DNA from: Pelargonium x hortorum
Lineage: Eukaryota; Streptophyta; Magnoliopsida; Geraniales; Geraniaceae
Direction of reading: 5' to 3'
Assembly: GCA_036897525.1 (NCBI GenBank)
Contig: JAYMTJ010000050.1
Coordinates: 17,411-81,410, forward strand
Length of the DNA: 64,000 nucleotides
The notes beneath the pieces are model-generated. The model made no database searches. It was not told where the DNA came from and saw only the letters and a list, made by a program, of their open reading frames with translations. Positions 39,401 through 50,300 of this stretch are shown here, piece by piece. Every line of letters begins with the position of its first letter. Within the stretch, counting starts at the first letter, position 1. A program made the position numbers and the translations under genes.

Positions 39401-39585
39401 GTAAAAGAAAAGGCGGGAAACGATTAAACAAAAAAGAATATTCTTGTAAATGCTTCTGATATAGACCAAAAACGTAAAAGACTTTGAGGGGGAACCGTCT
39501 ATCAGGTATTGTATTCTACTTGATTTTTGAAAGGTCTAAATATCCTACCTAATTCAGAATTCTCGGTATAAAATTCACTAATAGA
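33451..39585. other. Gene-free A+T-rich DNA
   Basis: Holds GGATCC at 33451, 34130 and 35707, CCCCGGGG at 34407, and the GTATTTAG-like array. Open frames at 35339-35536 minus and 38482-38685 minus have protein-like composition but chance length and no known motif. Confidence 0.6.
35672..35748. repeat. Degenerate short tandem array (GTATTTAG-like)
   Basis: TGTATTTAG, AAGTATTTG, CTGTATTTG, GAGTATTTAG and AGGTATTTAG occur within 77 bp at uneven spacing. It looks like an old microsatellite or slippage product, with a GGATCC at 35707. Confidence 0.45.
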
Positions 39586-39652
39586 GTATGCGATTTGAAC
39601 CTACAACCAGCATATCTCAGTTAATATCTGTTCTACCAAGTGGAAAGGTGGT
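39586..39652 (-). pseudogene. tRNA-Asn (GUU)-like relic
   Basis: On the minus strand a D-loop-like GGTAGAAC is followed by TTAACTGA and then TGGTTGTAGGTTC. The same order and near-identical words occur in plastid/mitochondrial tRNA-Asn(GUU) between D arm and T loop. A few bases are inserted after the anticodon region, the T stem pairs only about 3 of 5, and I could not find an acceptor stem. It is therefore a relic rather than a gene. Plant mitochondria commonly carry a plastid-derived trnN, which fits the context. Confidence 0.35.
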
Positions 39653-42600
39653 AAATAACTTACTAAATTGAGAAGAAATACTGATAGCATCTGTTCTAAA
39701 AAGCTATAATAAGAGATTTTGGCAAAAAAAGAAATAAGAAAAATAAGTATATTACAAAATAGGGACCCCTAGCTCTTATTAAGAGCAGGGCTTGGAGTGT
39801 GTTTGTCTAGTTCACATTACCCTCTTAGTTATACTTAGTACTAAAAAGAAAAACCCGGGAGTTCTTATGATATCTCCTAAAGAGTTGATGGTCAAGTGCG
39901 GGTTCTATATAACGAGTAAATAGGACATGGGATTTCTTTGTAAGTTTCTACGGCAGGGAAATAAACTAACTCTGAAAAACCTCTCTTGTATCAATATAGC
40001 ATTGAAAGCATGTACATGTAAGAGAACTCTTATAAGTGCCTTTCTATTTATTCCCTTACCCGGTGCGACCTTCCAAAGGGTTCCGGGTAATTAATCCAGT
40101 GGTTGATTCTGAGTCAGTCATATTTTCTGGATTCAGCTTCTCAAAGTTATCCTTTGAAAATCCAAGCGACGACTTGAACCCTCGAATTTTCAAATACTCA
40201 GCAGAATGTTTGATCGAATGAGAATGGAAGACCAAATAAAGAAAGACTTTACTCTTTATTATAAAAGAGTGTACAGTAAATCAGAAATCTATCTAATCTC
40301 AGCGATTCTAAGCAATTATAAAATGAACTTTCTCTAACTGTAGGATACCCATCGAAGCTGGGCCCTTTTTTAACTATCTTCCATTTTAGAAGCTTTCATT
40401 CTTATGTTATGAATCTTTAGTTGTGAAGATCCCAGCAATCCAAAAATTATTCCGTGTATTTACCACTTCTGGCAAGTCTACTCTTAAAGTTTGAAGTTTC
40501 CTTTAACATCTTTTTTTTGGGTCCCCTCCTTTGAATTCTTCCATTTACCAGTTGCAGATTTGGTAGCCTATACTTATTTTTAAAGCTTTCTTATATTTAT
40601 TTACGTATATCTAATTTATTCTAAAGTCCTAGCAATTCATAAATCAAGACTTATCTCTCTCTGGTTTGCATGTTGACCACTACTAGCTACTATTTTAAAT
40701 CAGTCGATGTAACGTAAAAGTATCAGACCCTCCTAAAAGTAAAAGAGAGCAGAGAAATGAGTAAAATATAGAGCTACTTCAGTTGAAAACTCCAAGCAAG
40801 AATTGGGTCATAAAAACGCGAAAAGTCTATGAAAATTCTCGACTAACAACAAAAGGATAATTGGAAATGTGGACAAAAAAACCCTTAAAAGAAATCGTTT
40901 GCTTTACATTGAAACTTGTATACCTGGCTGATACGTAGTATACAGACTCCCTTCATATAGAAATAGAGGAAATTTATGAGATTTCTGAACAAAGAATCGC
41001 ACTATACTCTGTTTCTAATTATAAGGAGCCCTTCTAAAATCAATTTATTTGATAGACTGACGATTGAGTACTTTTTACTTATTAAGTTTGGGTGCTGACC
41101 TGAAAGCAAGAAGCCTGCAGCTCTACAACAACGGAGTCGTATTAATTTAATATACTGTACAAGTTTAAGTGAAGCAAAGACTTTTTAATACCTCTCTAAC
41201 TCAGTGAGTTAGAACTAATGACTCTTGACAGGGTAAAACTAGACCCTAACTTCGACTAAATACTCGATATCCAAGCTACGGAATTAAGATCCCGAAAACA
41301 CTCGATTTAATTAAGCTAAGTTGCATACTGAAAATAATATATCCGTTAAGTTAAATAAATAAGCAGTAGTACTAGTAAGAAAGTAAGAAGACAGGGTTAT
41401 AGCCCGTTTTGTCTTAAGCACAAGGAAAGGCTTTGTTGAGAAACCTAACCTGTACAGGGTGTAGAATAAAGCTCTAAATGAGATTAAATTGTTGCTTAGG
41501 TGCTTGGGGTGGGTGAAAGAAAGTATCCTAAACTTGGAAGCTGCGAGTTAGTTGAATCTAGAGTACAAAAAGTTTTGCATAACTAATCCTAATTGTGTAA
41601 CCATAATCTAGAACTATTCTTTTGCTATCTCCCTAGTAAACTTATTAGTCTAATAACTAGTTTTTTTTGCGGAATGAAAAAGAGAGAGATCTATTTCTGG
41701 TTTAGCATAGCGCATAATAAAATAACAAGGCAGGACCCTAACAAACTAAAGTGTATAATATCTCGCTTCTCCTAGGAAGACTTAGAGTTAGAGGTTAGAC
41801 CGTTAAATGGGAGTTCTCCAGTAAATAAATGTTGCAAAAAAGCGTTCCGGGGCATTATTAGCATAACTAAAAAAAAAATGTTTTTAAAAGCACACTTTTT
41901 AGATCTCTCAAGGGAGAAGTAGTTAGTTGGATTGAACAAACACGTAAAAGGTATTCTTATTCTTGTTCTAGTATTTTTTAGTATAGGTTAGCCTAAAGTT
42001 CATAGAGCTTTATTTAGGGTTGTTAATCTAGAAATTTACGCGAAGGGACCTCTAGTTTTTTTTAAACTAACCAGTCTTTTGTAGAATGTTATTACCTATG
42101 AGATTGCTATTAAGTAACTACCCTTTGAGTATTCATATTTCCTTTAATTTCCAACAACAATCCTATATGAGCTTCATCCCCTTTCACTAGGCTTTATTAA
42201 CTCGCTAGCCTTGACAGCAACAACCCTTATTTAGATTTAGAAGTAATTCGTACGTAATTCTTGTTCCAACCAAATTAGACCCTCCTTCCCTAACACGTGA
42301 GGGACTCTCTTGTTTAGTTTAAATACGTAATTCTGTGTTTTTTGACTTTAATAGAAGTGCAAATACAATGCTTTAAGTAAAAGAAACCCCGTACAACAAA
42401 GCGCCATTCAGGGTACCAAGCTATTTGAAGCTTAATACAACCTAACTTTCTATAAGCTAGAACTTTTTTCGACCTATCCAAAAGCTTATCAGAAATCCTA
42501 GCTATATCTTATCTTATCTTATTATCTATATTATATTGCTGGACCATACTTAGTTTCCGAGTCAAAGGGTACCCATAAAAAATGTTTTTATAGGATAATA

Positions 42601-43501
42601 AGGGGAGAGTACTGCTAGAAATTTTAGTAAATGTTTAGTCTATAGAAGTGGATAAAGCAATAGAGGATCCTATTATATTAGTACCTAATTTTAACGAAGT
42701 CTTTTTGTATGTAGACAGCTCATGTTAGAGTATTTTAATTTAAGTGGTTTTTTTTTTAATAATAAGGCTTTTTATTTATTAGGTATTAAAAAAAATTAAG
42801 ATTGACTAGACCTGGAAATAAAAACAAGTCTTCGTTATGGTCATTCCTTATTCAAAACAAAATTAGAGAAAGATGCAATTCGAAAGCCTATAACAAAGGG
42901 GCTTACCTTGTAGATATCTTTCTTAGCCTGGAATGTACTCGTTCTTTAAAGTAGTAGTTCGATGTAGATCCACTATCTGAGTTAATAGTATTAACCCAGG
43001 GGTATCTTTATGAGGCCCTTACGAAACTTGGACGGCTGACTAGCTTGCAAAGGAACACGTGGAATAGTACACAGAAGTAGTAAGATTAAAATTTGTGTCC
43101 TAATTGATTCTGCGTATTTATTTACTAAACTGTGAGAACAAGCATGACTGGTTATATATAAACTAACCCGGTAACACAAAAGTAAATACTATTAATAAAA
43201 AGTTCAAGCGAGTCCTGTTGGTTTGATTTAGGCGAAACATCTTATTTAATCTAGTAGCTATAGGGCGTATAATTGAGTATTCTTTCAACTATCAATACGA
43301 CTCTCTACTATAGAGCCCCTCCTTTTGAGAAACTTATATATGAGCATCTTACTTCGCGAATTGCTAACTAATTGGAATACCAAAAGCTATAAAAAAATCT
43401 ACCTTTGACCTTTGGATTAAGCCTTGGAAATAGCGGGACTCAGAAATCCACCGTCTCACAAGGTCCCGTTGTTATTCCTTAATCATTAAAGGGAAACACC
43501 C
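39653..43501. other. Gene-free A+T-rich DNA
   Basis: CCCGGG at 39854, GGATCC at 42665, and a short (TCTTA)n run near 42506-42526. Nothing coding recognised. Confidence 0.6.
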
Positions 43502-43759
43502 ATGAAATTGACAAAAACCACCAAATTCCCCAAAAAAGAGACCAAAACCTTAGTTATTAAATTTCCGGAGGTTTTCAGAGGAGAACCCGGGATAGCCAAT
43601 TCAATACTTTATAAAAAATATCGGATTCAGCACAATACCCTTTAAAATAGGCAAAAGAGGATCTGGAAGGGAATATCAAAAGAAACACTTCCAAACCTGG
43701 AACTAGATGGAAACCAGGCTGACATTGACGGTGAACTAAAGGTGGCCAAAATATATTAA
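43502..43759 (+). pseudogene. Protein-like reading frame with one internal stop
   Basis: I do not recognise this protein. From ATG 43502 the frame runs 47 codons to TAA (43643-43645), then 37 more codons to TAA 43757-43759. The first part begins MKLTKTTKFPKKETKTL and includes KFPEVFRGEPG. The second part contains KETLPNLELDG and ADIDGELKVAK. Charged residues are spread evenly and hydrophobic runs are absent, unlike the Phe/Tyr/Ile-rich translations typical of this window. The sense strand is unusually rich in A and CC-A words. It lies just before the 1.1-kb tandem repeat. It may be a decayed gene, a read-through frame or a chance pattern; the length alone is not significant. Confidence 0.22.
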
Positions 43760-44509
43760 CTTGAAAGCCAGTCCTTTGCTAGCTGTTGTTGGCTGTTGAA
43801 CCCTTTGTACTTGTAAGCTATTTCATTAAAAGTAGGTGTGAAAAAAAGCAGGATTCTGTAGTACTTCTTACCAGTTTAGGAATGGGTTTTGTGTCGCTTA
43901 GAGAAGTCTAGTTCATATTCATAAGAGAGGGTTCTACTATTTCTTTGTAACAAACAGTTTTCAGAGGTTGTAGATTTTATGAGCTAATATTTATGAGCTA
44001 CAAGAATTTCCGTAATGAAGTCAAGTTTTAGTGAAAGTCTTTCTGCCATTAGTATCTTGATGAAACTTTACCAGGTAATCAGTTAACAACACGGGGCAAT
44101 GCTGTCATATTTTGTCTTTAGGAGTAGTATTTTGAGGCTCTATTTTCTTTCAGGTTGAAGGTATTGGTGTTTCTAGTTTAAGGAATTTAACGTACTATAG
44201 TATAGGTAAAGTTTTTTTCCAGTAAAGTCAAGTTAAAGTTTTCTTTTAGATAGTCAGGGTAAGTTGTAGTTCAATTTGACCTTTACTCAGGGTCATTTTC
44301 TAGAGCCCTTGTTTAGGTCATCATGTGTAAGGTTTTCTATGCTATAATACTACAGGCAGTAACCTCTTTAAATTGAAATGATAAACTACACTACATATGG
44401 ACAAGAGGAATATCCCTTACTAATCCAACAATTAAGACACAATACAATAGCTATCATTAATAAGTGTTTTCTCTAAGTCTAAGACCTGTTATCTACACCT
44501 CCTTCTACT

Positions 44510-44740
44510 TACTAGCTTAGGCTCTGGCACCTTCTCTGGTACAGGGTCAGGGTATTGCTTCTGCTCCTGTGCTTGGGTATCCTTATAGTTCCCTGAGATT
44601 CCGAGTATCTCGTATTTTAGAGAGTATAGTTAAGAACTCTGCAAATTCGCTGATAAAGGAATATAAGATTTGTTTGAAGCTCAAAAATAGAAAGAAGAGT
44701 AAAGAAATTATAGCTACAAGGGTAGCAACTCCTAAATAAA
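44510..44740 (+). repeat. GCT/CTT-rich segment 1, open Ala/Leu-rich frame
   Basis: Directly after ACTAGCTTAG the frame starting at 44521 stays open for 72 codons, to TAA at 44737. It has no ATG, begins ALAPSLVQGQ, then becomes basic (KNRKKSKE) and ends near ATPK. The same decamer ACTAGCTTAG, in the same register, precedes segment 4 at 59.9 kb. This suggests a shared ancestor, perhaps a coding one, but without a start codon I do not call it a gene. Confidence 0.35.
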
Positions 44741-45524
44741 CAAGGTATGAAGAATAAGTCAAAGGAAGCAGCTTGATTTATGCTTTTAAGATCCCAAGGT
44801 TAAACTAGAGTATGGTAACGAAAGTAGGGAAAGACTAGAGTTTGAGGATGTAACTGCTTAATAGGTTAACAGGCACTATAAGGAATTCTTTCTAATAACT
44901 TCAGGCTTCTTCTATTTCATATCTTTATTATTTTCAGGAAAGTCTTTAGGTTAGGTTTATGGGATTTCTTATAATTTTCAGTCTGTTCTGCTAAAAGGAG
45001 AGTCTGGATTACATTACAGTGGTTCGAGGGCTTCTTTCTTGGAAATATTAGTAAGTTTACATACAGTAAGGAGTCTACTTTGGCTATCCATTAGAGGTTA
45101 CCCATTTCATTTCTAAAAGATAAACAAAGGAATTTCCTCCGGCTCAAAATGAGGTCTATAATTCCAAACAAAGTAGGGGCAATACTAGATTTATGGGTTA
45201 AATAGTAACCGCTTACAAGGTATCCTAACTACAGATAAAGGCATTATGGAGAATCATTTAGAGATTGTTATTAGGTTTCAGCAGGATTAATTCTTTTTGT
45301 AAGGTGTTTATTTTCCAGGTTTCCCTTTAATTTAAGTGAAGCATTTCAGTAAGTCCAAGTGAAAGTCCAGTTTTCGAGTTTATGGTCTTTAGAGTGTGAG
45401 GTTGCTTATTCATTATACTATAAATAAGAACTAATCTAATACAAAACTAATATAAGACAATAGAATATAAGAACTATCTTATACTATCCTAATCCACTAG
45501 CTACAGAATACACTTTCTCTGCTT

Positions 45525-45660
45525 AGCTGACAGGCTTGCTCTCTCTTCTACTGGGTATTTATTGCTCTAGCAACTGTCTGGTTGGCAGCTTCTCTTGGGC
45601 AGGTGTTTTTTGCTAGGGCAACAGGTTAAGCTTCTGCTTCTGCAAAGTCCTAAGTCAAAC
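45525..45660 (+). repeat. GCT/CTT-rich segment 2
   Basis: Lies in the next tandem unit at the place matching segment 1. One frame reads IALATVWLAASLGQVFF, hits a stop, then continues ASASAKS and stops again. The end (GCAAAGTCCTAAGTCA) resembles the ends of segments 3 and 4 (CAAAGTCGGAGTC, CCTAAGTCAGAGGAA). The frame is broken by two stops. Confidence 0.3.
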
Positions 45661-45904
45661 AAAGAAGTAAGTCATTTTGGTATTATTTGCTTTTAGGATT
45701 ATGAATAGATTGAAGAATTAGAAAGCACATATAGTGAGGGCTCAAAGACGATTTAATTAAGAGATTAATGAAAATATAGGTAGGTAAATACTGAAGTTTC
45801 AGAGTTTTAATGTATCTTCCTTACCTTAATAGGTATCTAAATAGCCCCTTTTTTTAGAAAACTTTTATACGTGTCTAACTCCTTCTTTATATCTAATACT
45901 AATA

Positions 45905-46162
45905 CTAACTATCCAAAGTTACAAGTAAATAGATAATAAGCACGGCTAGAAGTACAGGCGCTGGAAGCCACATAATTACATAATAGAAAGCTGCTTTTGC
46001 AGTATCAATAATAAAGCTAAGGAAAGATGTTTTCGGTTGTCCAGAGTCAGCTAATTTTGGGAAAGATAATAGTCTATCTAATCTGTAGCCTTTTGGGAAT
46101 CCGGGGTATTCTTCTTTAAAGGCATAAACCCTCCTGAACAAGGAAAGGGTTTTAACAATCAT
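45905..46162 (-). CDS. Hypothetical 85-aa protein with C-terminal membrane segment
   Basis: No family is recognised. The first 45 residues are polar and basic (RRVYAFKEEYPGF, LDRLLSFPKLADS). Residues 46-60 are mixed, and residues 61-82 form one strong hydrophobic helix including WLPAPVLLAVLIIYLL, ending LDS. That tail-anchored layout is more ordered than other open frames here. The ATG at 46162 follows another ATG in a different frame. It sits in the last unit of the 44.1-46.4 kb tandem repeat, and I could not find a matching frame in the earlier unit. Length is within chance expectation, so this is a weak candidate. Confidence 0.2.
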   Translation of the reverse strand: MIVKTLSLFRRVYAFKEEYPGFPKGYRLDRLLSFPKLADSGQPKTSFLSFIIDTAKAAFYYVIMWLPAPVLLAVLIIYLLVTLDS

Positions 46163-46440
46163 AAGTCATAAGAGAGTTGCTTTCTAAGTAGGTCATGCTT
46201 TAGGATTATTCTGTGAAATATTACATAATTTTAAAGGAATTTCTAAGCGTAAGGTCCAGGGCTTTCGGTCTCCCTAATTTCATTTATAGGCAATCAAATG
46301 ACAACAGGTTTCCGAGTCAAATAGCTTACTGAGGATGTATCTTAACTCTTGATAAAAGGCATTTTCAAGAAAGTTAGTTTCCGTTGGTATTCCTTGATTT
46401 GTGTTTTAGTTAGGCAGTCATGGCTCCTACAGCTCTATGG

Positions 46441-47296
46441 GTATGGATCAGGTTCCAGGATCTGTGCTTCCTTTTCCAAATTACTTTTAGTTTCAAAATA
46501 ATTACTAGCTAAGCTAAGACTTGACGGTAGGAGACTCCCTTTATGAGAAGCCCTTGCGATCCTTGTAAAGAGGAAAACATTATATTCCAAAAAAACAGGG
46601 ACGCGGATTAGAATGAAGGATAAGTTTTTTTGCAAGATCGGGGGGGTTCATACAACGATATTAGTCTATACTCTACCCTGAATATAGCCTGATCTATAAA
46701 AACGGAGCTAAAAACTCCAGTAGGATACTAATTTGACTGAAAAAGTATCCAATATTATATATACACGTACAAGGTACTTACTAGAAAAGGGGGTCACGCC
46801 ATACTAAAAAAAGAAAAGCATCTTCGTTATAAATGACTAGAAAAGGTTTTTTTTAAGGCTAGAATCACGGATATATATCTTGATTAAGGGGCAGAAGTTT
46901 GAAGCCAACGCTTAGCAATGGAGCTTTACCTGGGCTTATAGAGATTTGCTTTTATCACCCTATTTTAGTTTAGACTCCTGAAGGTTTTGGCATCCACTGG
47001 AAATCCTTTTACTTTATTCATTCCTCCCTAATCTTAGGAAAATCTCCTGCTGGGGGACCCTGATAGAGATAGACCTGCTTAAGTTAAGAAAGATAAACAA
47101 GTATACAGGATAACTCTTTACCAAGGAGATCCGCTAGCCAATTTTGATTTCTCAAAAAATGCGGTATATTAAGGTTTTTTTCTTTCAACCAGCATTAACT
47201 GGATAGAATTGAAAGGATTTTTTATGAGATATCGAAAACAATGCAGACTACTCTCTAAAGGATATATAGAACAAAGGACGGGGGATTAGAAAAGAA
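46441..47296. other. Gene-free A+T-rich DNA
   Basis: G7 at 46640. An open frame at 46435-46635 minus is of chance length. Nothing else seen. Confidence 0.6.
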
Positions 47297-47368
47297 CCAA
47301 ACCAAGCAGATTTGAACCTTTCGGTTTCTGGTCAACTGAGACGTCGCTTTACTTCAATTCCAAATTTG
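47297..47368 (-). pseudogene. tRNA-Gln (UUG)-like relic
   Basis: Exactly 72 nt, the usual length of organellar tRNA-Gln. The acceptor stem pairs 6 of 7 (two G-U). The D region keeps the tRNA-Gln layout (GG..AA.TG..GTAA.GC..ACG), and the trinucleotide TTG falls at canonical positions 34-36. The T loop TTCAAAT is intact. Position 33 is G instead of the near-universal T, the anticodon stem pairs only 3 of 5, and the T stem has two mismatches. The end-to-end register is too good for a random hit, but the molecule looks too damaged to work unedited. Best read as a decayed tRNA-Gln gene. Confidence 0.4.
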
Positions 47369-50300
47369 TTTTTAGTAGAAAGTCCTCGAACTCGTAGGAA
47401 AGTGCAGAGGAGTTTACTTAAGTGATTAAAAAAAGCATTTTAACATTATTTCAGGGTAGAACCAAGATACTCCTCAATATATATATACATAGTATTAAAC
47501 TCTTATCTATAGGTATAAACTAACCCAGTTAGGGAAGGCTTACTACTCGCTTTTATATAAATAGAAAAAAGCCGCTATTTTAAAACTCTTTACATAACTA
47601 AAAGTATCCTGGTCTATACTAAAGGGAATACTTTACTCAGTGTTGCGCGGACAAGGGCAAGGGGCTTATAATCAAAATGCAATCCATATTTAAATAGAAA
47701 TATTTGTAAAATGAGAAGCGGCTCCTAGTAGTGGGTAGAGAGGAAACCTTAAATCTATAGGGATTGGGACTTAAAGTTACGTATAGGTATAGGATATACT
47801 TACACTGCGGAGCAAAAGTACCCTGCTATGTATAAGAATGCTTAGCTTATCCGGATTTTTTGGAAAGCCGACTCTAGACTCTAGAATTTGACAGCTTGCA
47901 CTCCTAATTTAGTCTTCGCTTATCGAAGATTGCTATTAGTGTATATATTAGCATATTCCCTAACAAGCTTACTGTAAATACCATGCGGGTTTAGTTCCTA
48001 AAAGGGGTCCTGGCTTTACCGGGGTTTCCTTTCAAAGAAGGAAGAAGAGAATCGGTTTCTGTATTAAGTGATTCCGCTCATTGGTTGGCTATTGGACACC
48101 TTTGTTAGGGGAGAATCGGTGTTGGGAAGAGAAGTTCTTACTCGGAGTGGACTTAAGTTGAGTAGGCTTAGACAGGTTTTGCTAAATTAAGCAGAAACTT
48201 CTCCTTATTTCTATTTTCTTTTCTATCCAGTATCTTAAAATCGATAAAACGAAATAGAAAAAGGGTGCTCCCTTACTACTTAAAAGAGATTCATAAAGCA
48301 ACTCTTATTCGCTTTTTTCTTACCACTTTGTTATTCTAAGTCTTTTTATAGCCTAGGCCCTTTTTTTAACTTTTATAATTAAGAAAGGTATTTATTTCTA
48401 AGGTTTTGACTTGCACACTGCCTGAGTTATCCTTTCTTTATTTCGAGTAGTCAAAGGCTCCGCAGGCTGGCTAAGACACATAAGTAGCTCTTTAGGAATT
48501 CTAGGGGTAGGGGACACACCCCTTGTTAATAGACCAGAATCTAAAAAAATAAGAGGGCCTTGTCTTTTTATAAGGTTTATATTCTAAGAAAAAAAACAAC
48601 GAATCCTAAGTCCCGATATAGATCTATCCGAGATTCCATAACCCCTTCACGTAGACTTATAACCTGCGAAGAAGAATCGCTAAGAAAGGTTCCCTATTGT
48701 TTTATTACCTAATTTCAGAATTAGGAAGGCATTAGCTTCCTATTCCTGGGAATACTTGAGAAAGAGACACTAACCGCAGCTTTAGATACCTGAATCTATT
48801 GACCGATTCACCCAGCATTTTTTTCTTTTTTATTGTATTGAATTTTTATCTTAAGGATATCCCGAAAATTTGGATTGGAATAGGGAAATCCTACTTGGTT
48901 TTTTACTATTGGGAAATCTGGAAGTGCCTTACTTTACATATCAGAAATCCTCATTTATATGCTTGGTCATGGATTCCTCCAGTTGGTAATAAGGGATGCA
49001 ACCTCTTAGTTAGCATAATAGAGCGTCCTATGCGTTTATGTTCCATTACTTCATTCAGTATTAAGTGAATACCGGGTCTAGGTTTCTTTAAATCCATATG
49101 CACAAAAGTGAAACTAACTATAATAAAAAGAACTCTATAGCATTAAGGTTCAGTCAACTCAACTAACCGAACTCGTTTAAACCTTTCCATAACCAAAAGG
49201 AGCTTGCTTTACTTACAAAAATCAAAGCACTTTCAGGACAGGATCTATTATACATAACTGGCGGGTTTTAGGTGTTCTAATTTAGCTTAGGTATCATCTT
49301 TTAAGAACCCAACCCTTAGGCATCCCTTTGGTAAATAAGTTCTGTTACTAGGACAAGGAAATTACATAAAAAGAATTCAATTTTTGGAAAGTATAACTAA
49401 AATGCTTAGTTATTGGTTGAGATAGTAGGCACAGGGTTCGTCTTTTCTTTCATTTTGTTTTTTTATTTCCTAATACCTAAAAATGGCCTCCATTGACAGC
49501 CAAACTTCAAGAGTAATTGGCCTTTAGGCTTTTGTACCAGGTTTTTTTTCTCACTCTGACGCTCTTCAGAAAGTTTGATATCCACTTTTAATAATTAATA
49601 TTTAGGGCTTATATTCTATTCAAAAAAAAAAAGCTACGTTAGGCTAATTCAGTATTGTAAAGTTCAGTCATTCGTAAGTAAAATAAACTTAATTATAAAA
49701 GCTAGTACAAAGAATTAACACCTTTTTTTGAGAGAAACCATGAACAGAGTGTTCGACGAGTTTATGGGACCTGTTGTATAGAGTTTAAGTCATGCCATTA
49801 AGGAGTCCGATGGGCTTACCCCGATTTCAAAGGGGGCTTTGGGGATCCACTTAAATTAAATTACTAAATATTGTAACCCTCAATAAAGTAGGAGATTGCT
49901 GGTTAATATATTGGAGAGAGAAATCCGTCGGTTCAGGTAAAATTATAAGGTATACTTTGATAAGTTAAGGATTACCAGGTTAAAACTTTAGGATCTTACG
50001 GGTGACTGAAATTGGAATATGCAGGCTGGTCCCTGATGAAATGAAGAAGTTCCGTACGTAAAAAAAGGTTTACCGTGCCAATCCGAGGTTCCGCTTTTAA
50101 TTAACGTCGAATTTAGGTTACACTTTGTTAAAATTCCCTAACTTTAATATATATATAGAACTCTTTTTCTTTTTTCGTCTCGTTTTTTGTATCAGACTCA
50201 AATATAAAGGGCTTCTAAAAAAAACTATATGTTACATTATCCTTAAAAATTAGGACACAAACAATATACTGACAAGCAAATTGATTCTATTTATTAATTT

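Larger units (their letters stand above)
44140..46440. repeat. Diverged tandem repeat, unit about 1.0-1.13 kb
   Basis: Several blocks recur in order at similar offsets. CAGTAAAGTCAAGTTAAAG (44220) recurs as CAGTAAGTCCAAGTGAAAG (45347). GTGTAAGG with a TATAATAC-like tail (44325) recurs as GTGTGAGG with TATACTAT (45394). An A+T-rich block before a GCT/CTT-rich block (44521 and about 45535) recurs. AAATAG...AAAGGCATT (45200-45245) recurs at 46319-46363. The offsets of 1127, 1069, about 1015 and 1118 imply an old duplication with indels. A further block (ACTTTGGCTATCCATTAGA, about 45075) has a relative at 56905, so the unit is also dispersed. Confidence 0.45.

Noticed and set aside
49673-49680. 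CGTAAGTA, a plant mitochondrial promoter-like (CRTA) motif
   Set aside because: Short A+T-rich words like this are expected by chance here and no gene lies downstream.
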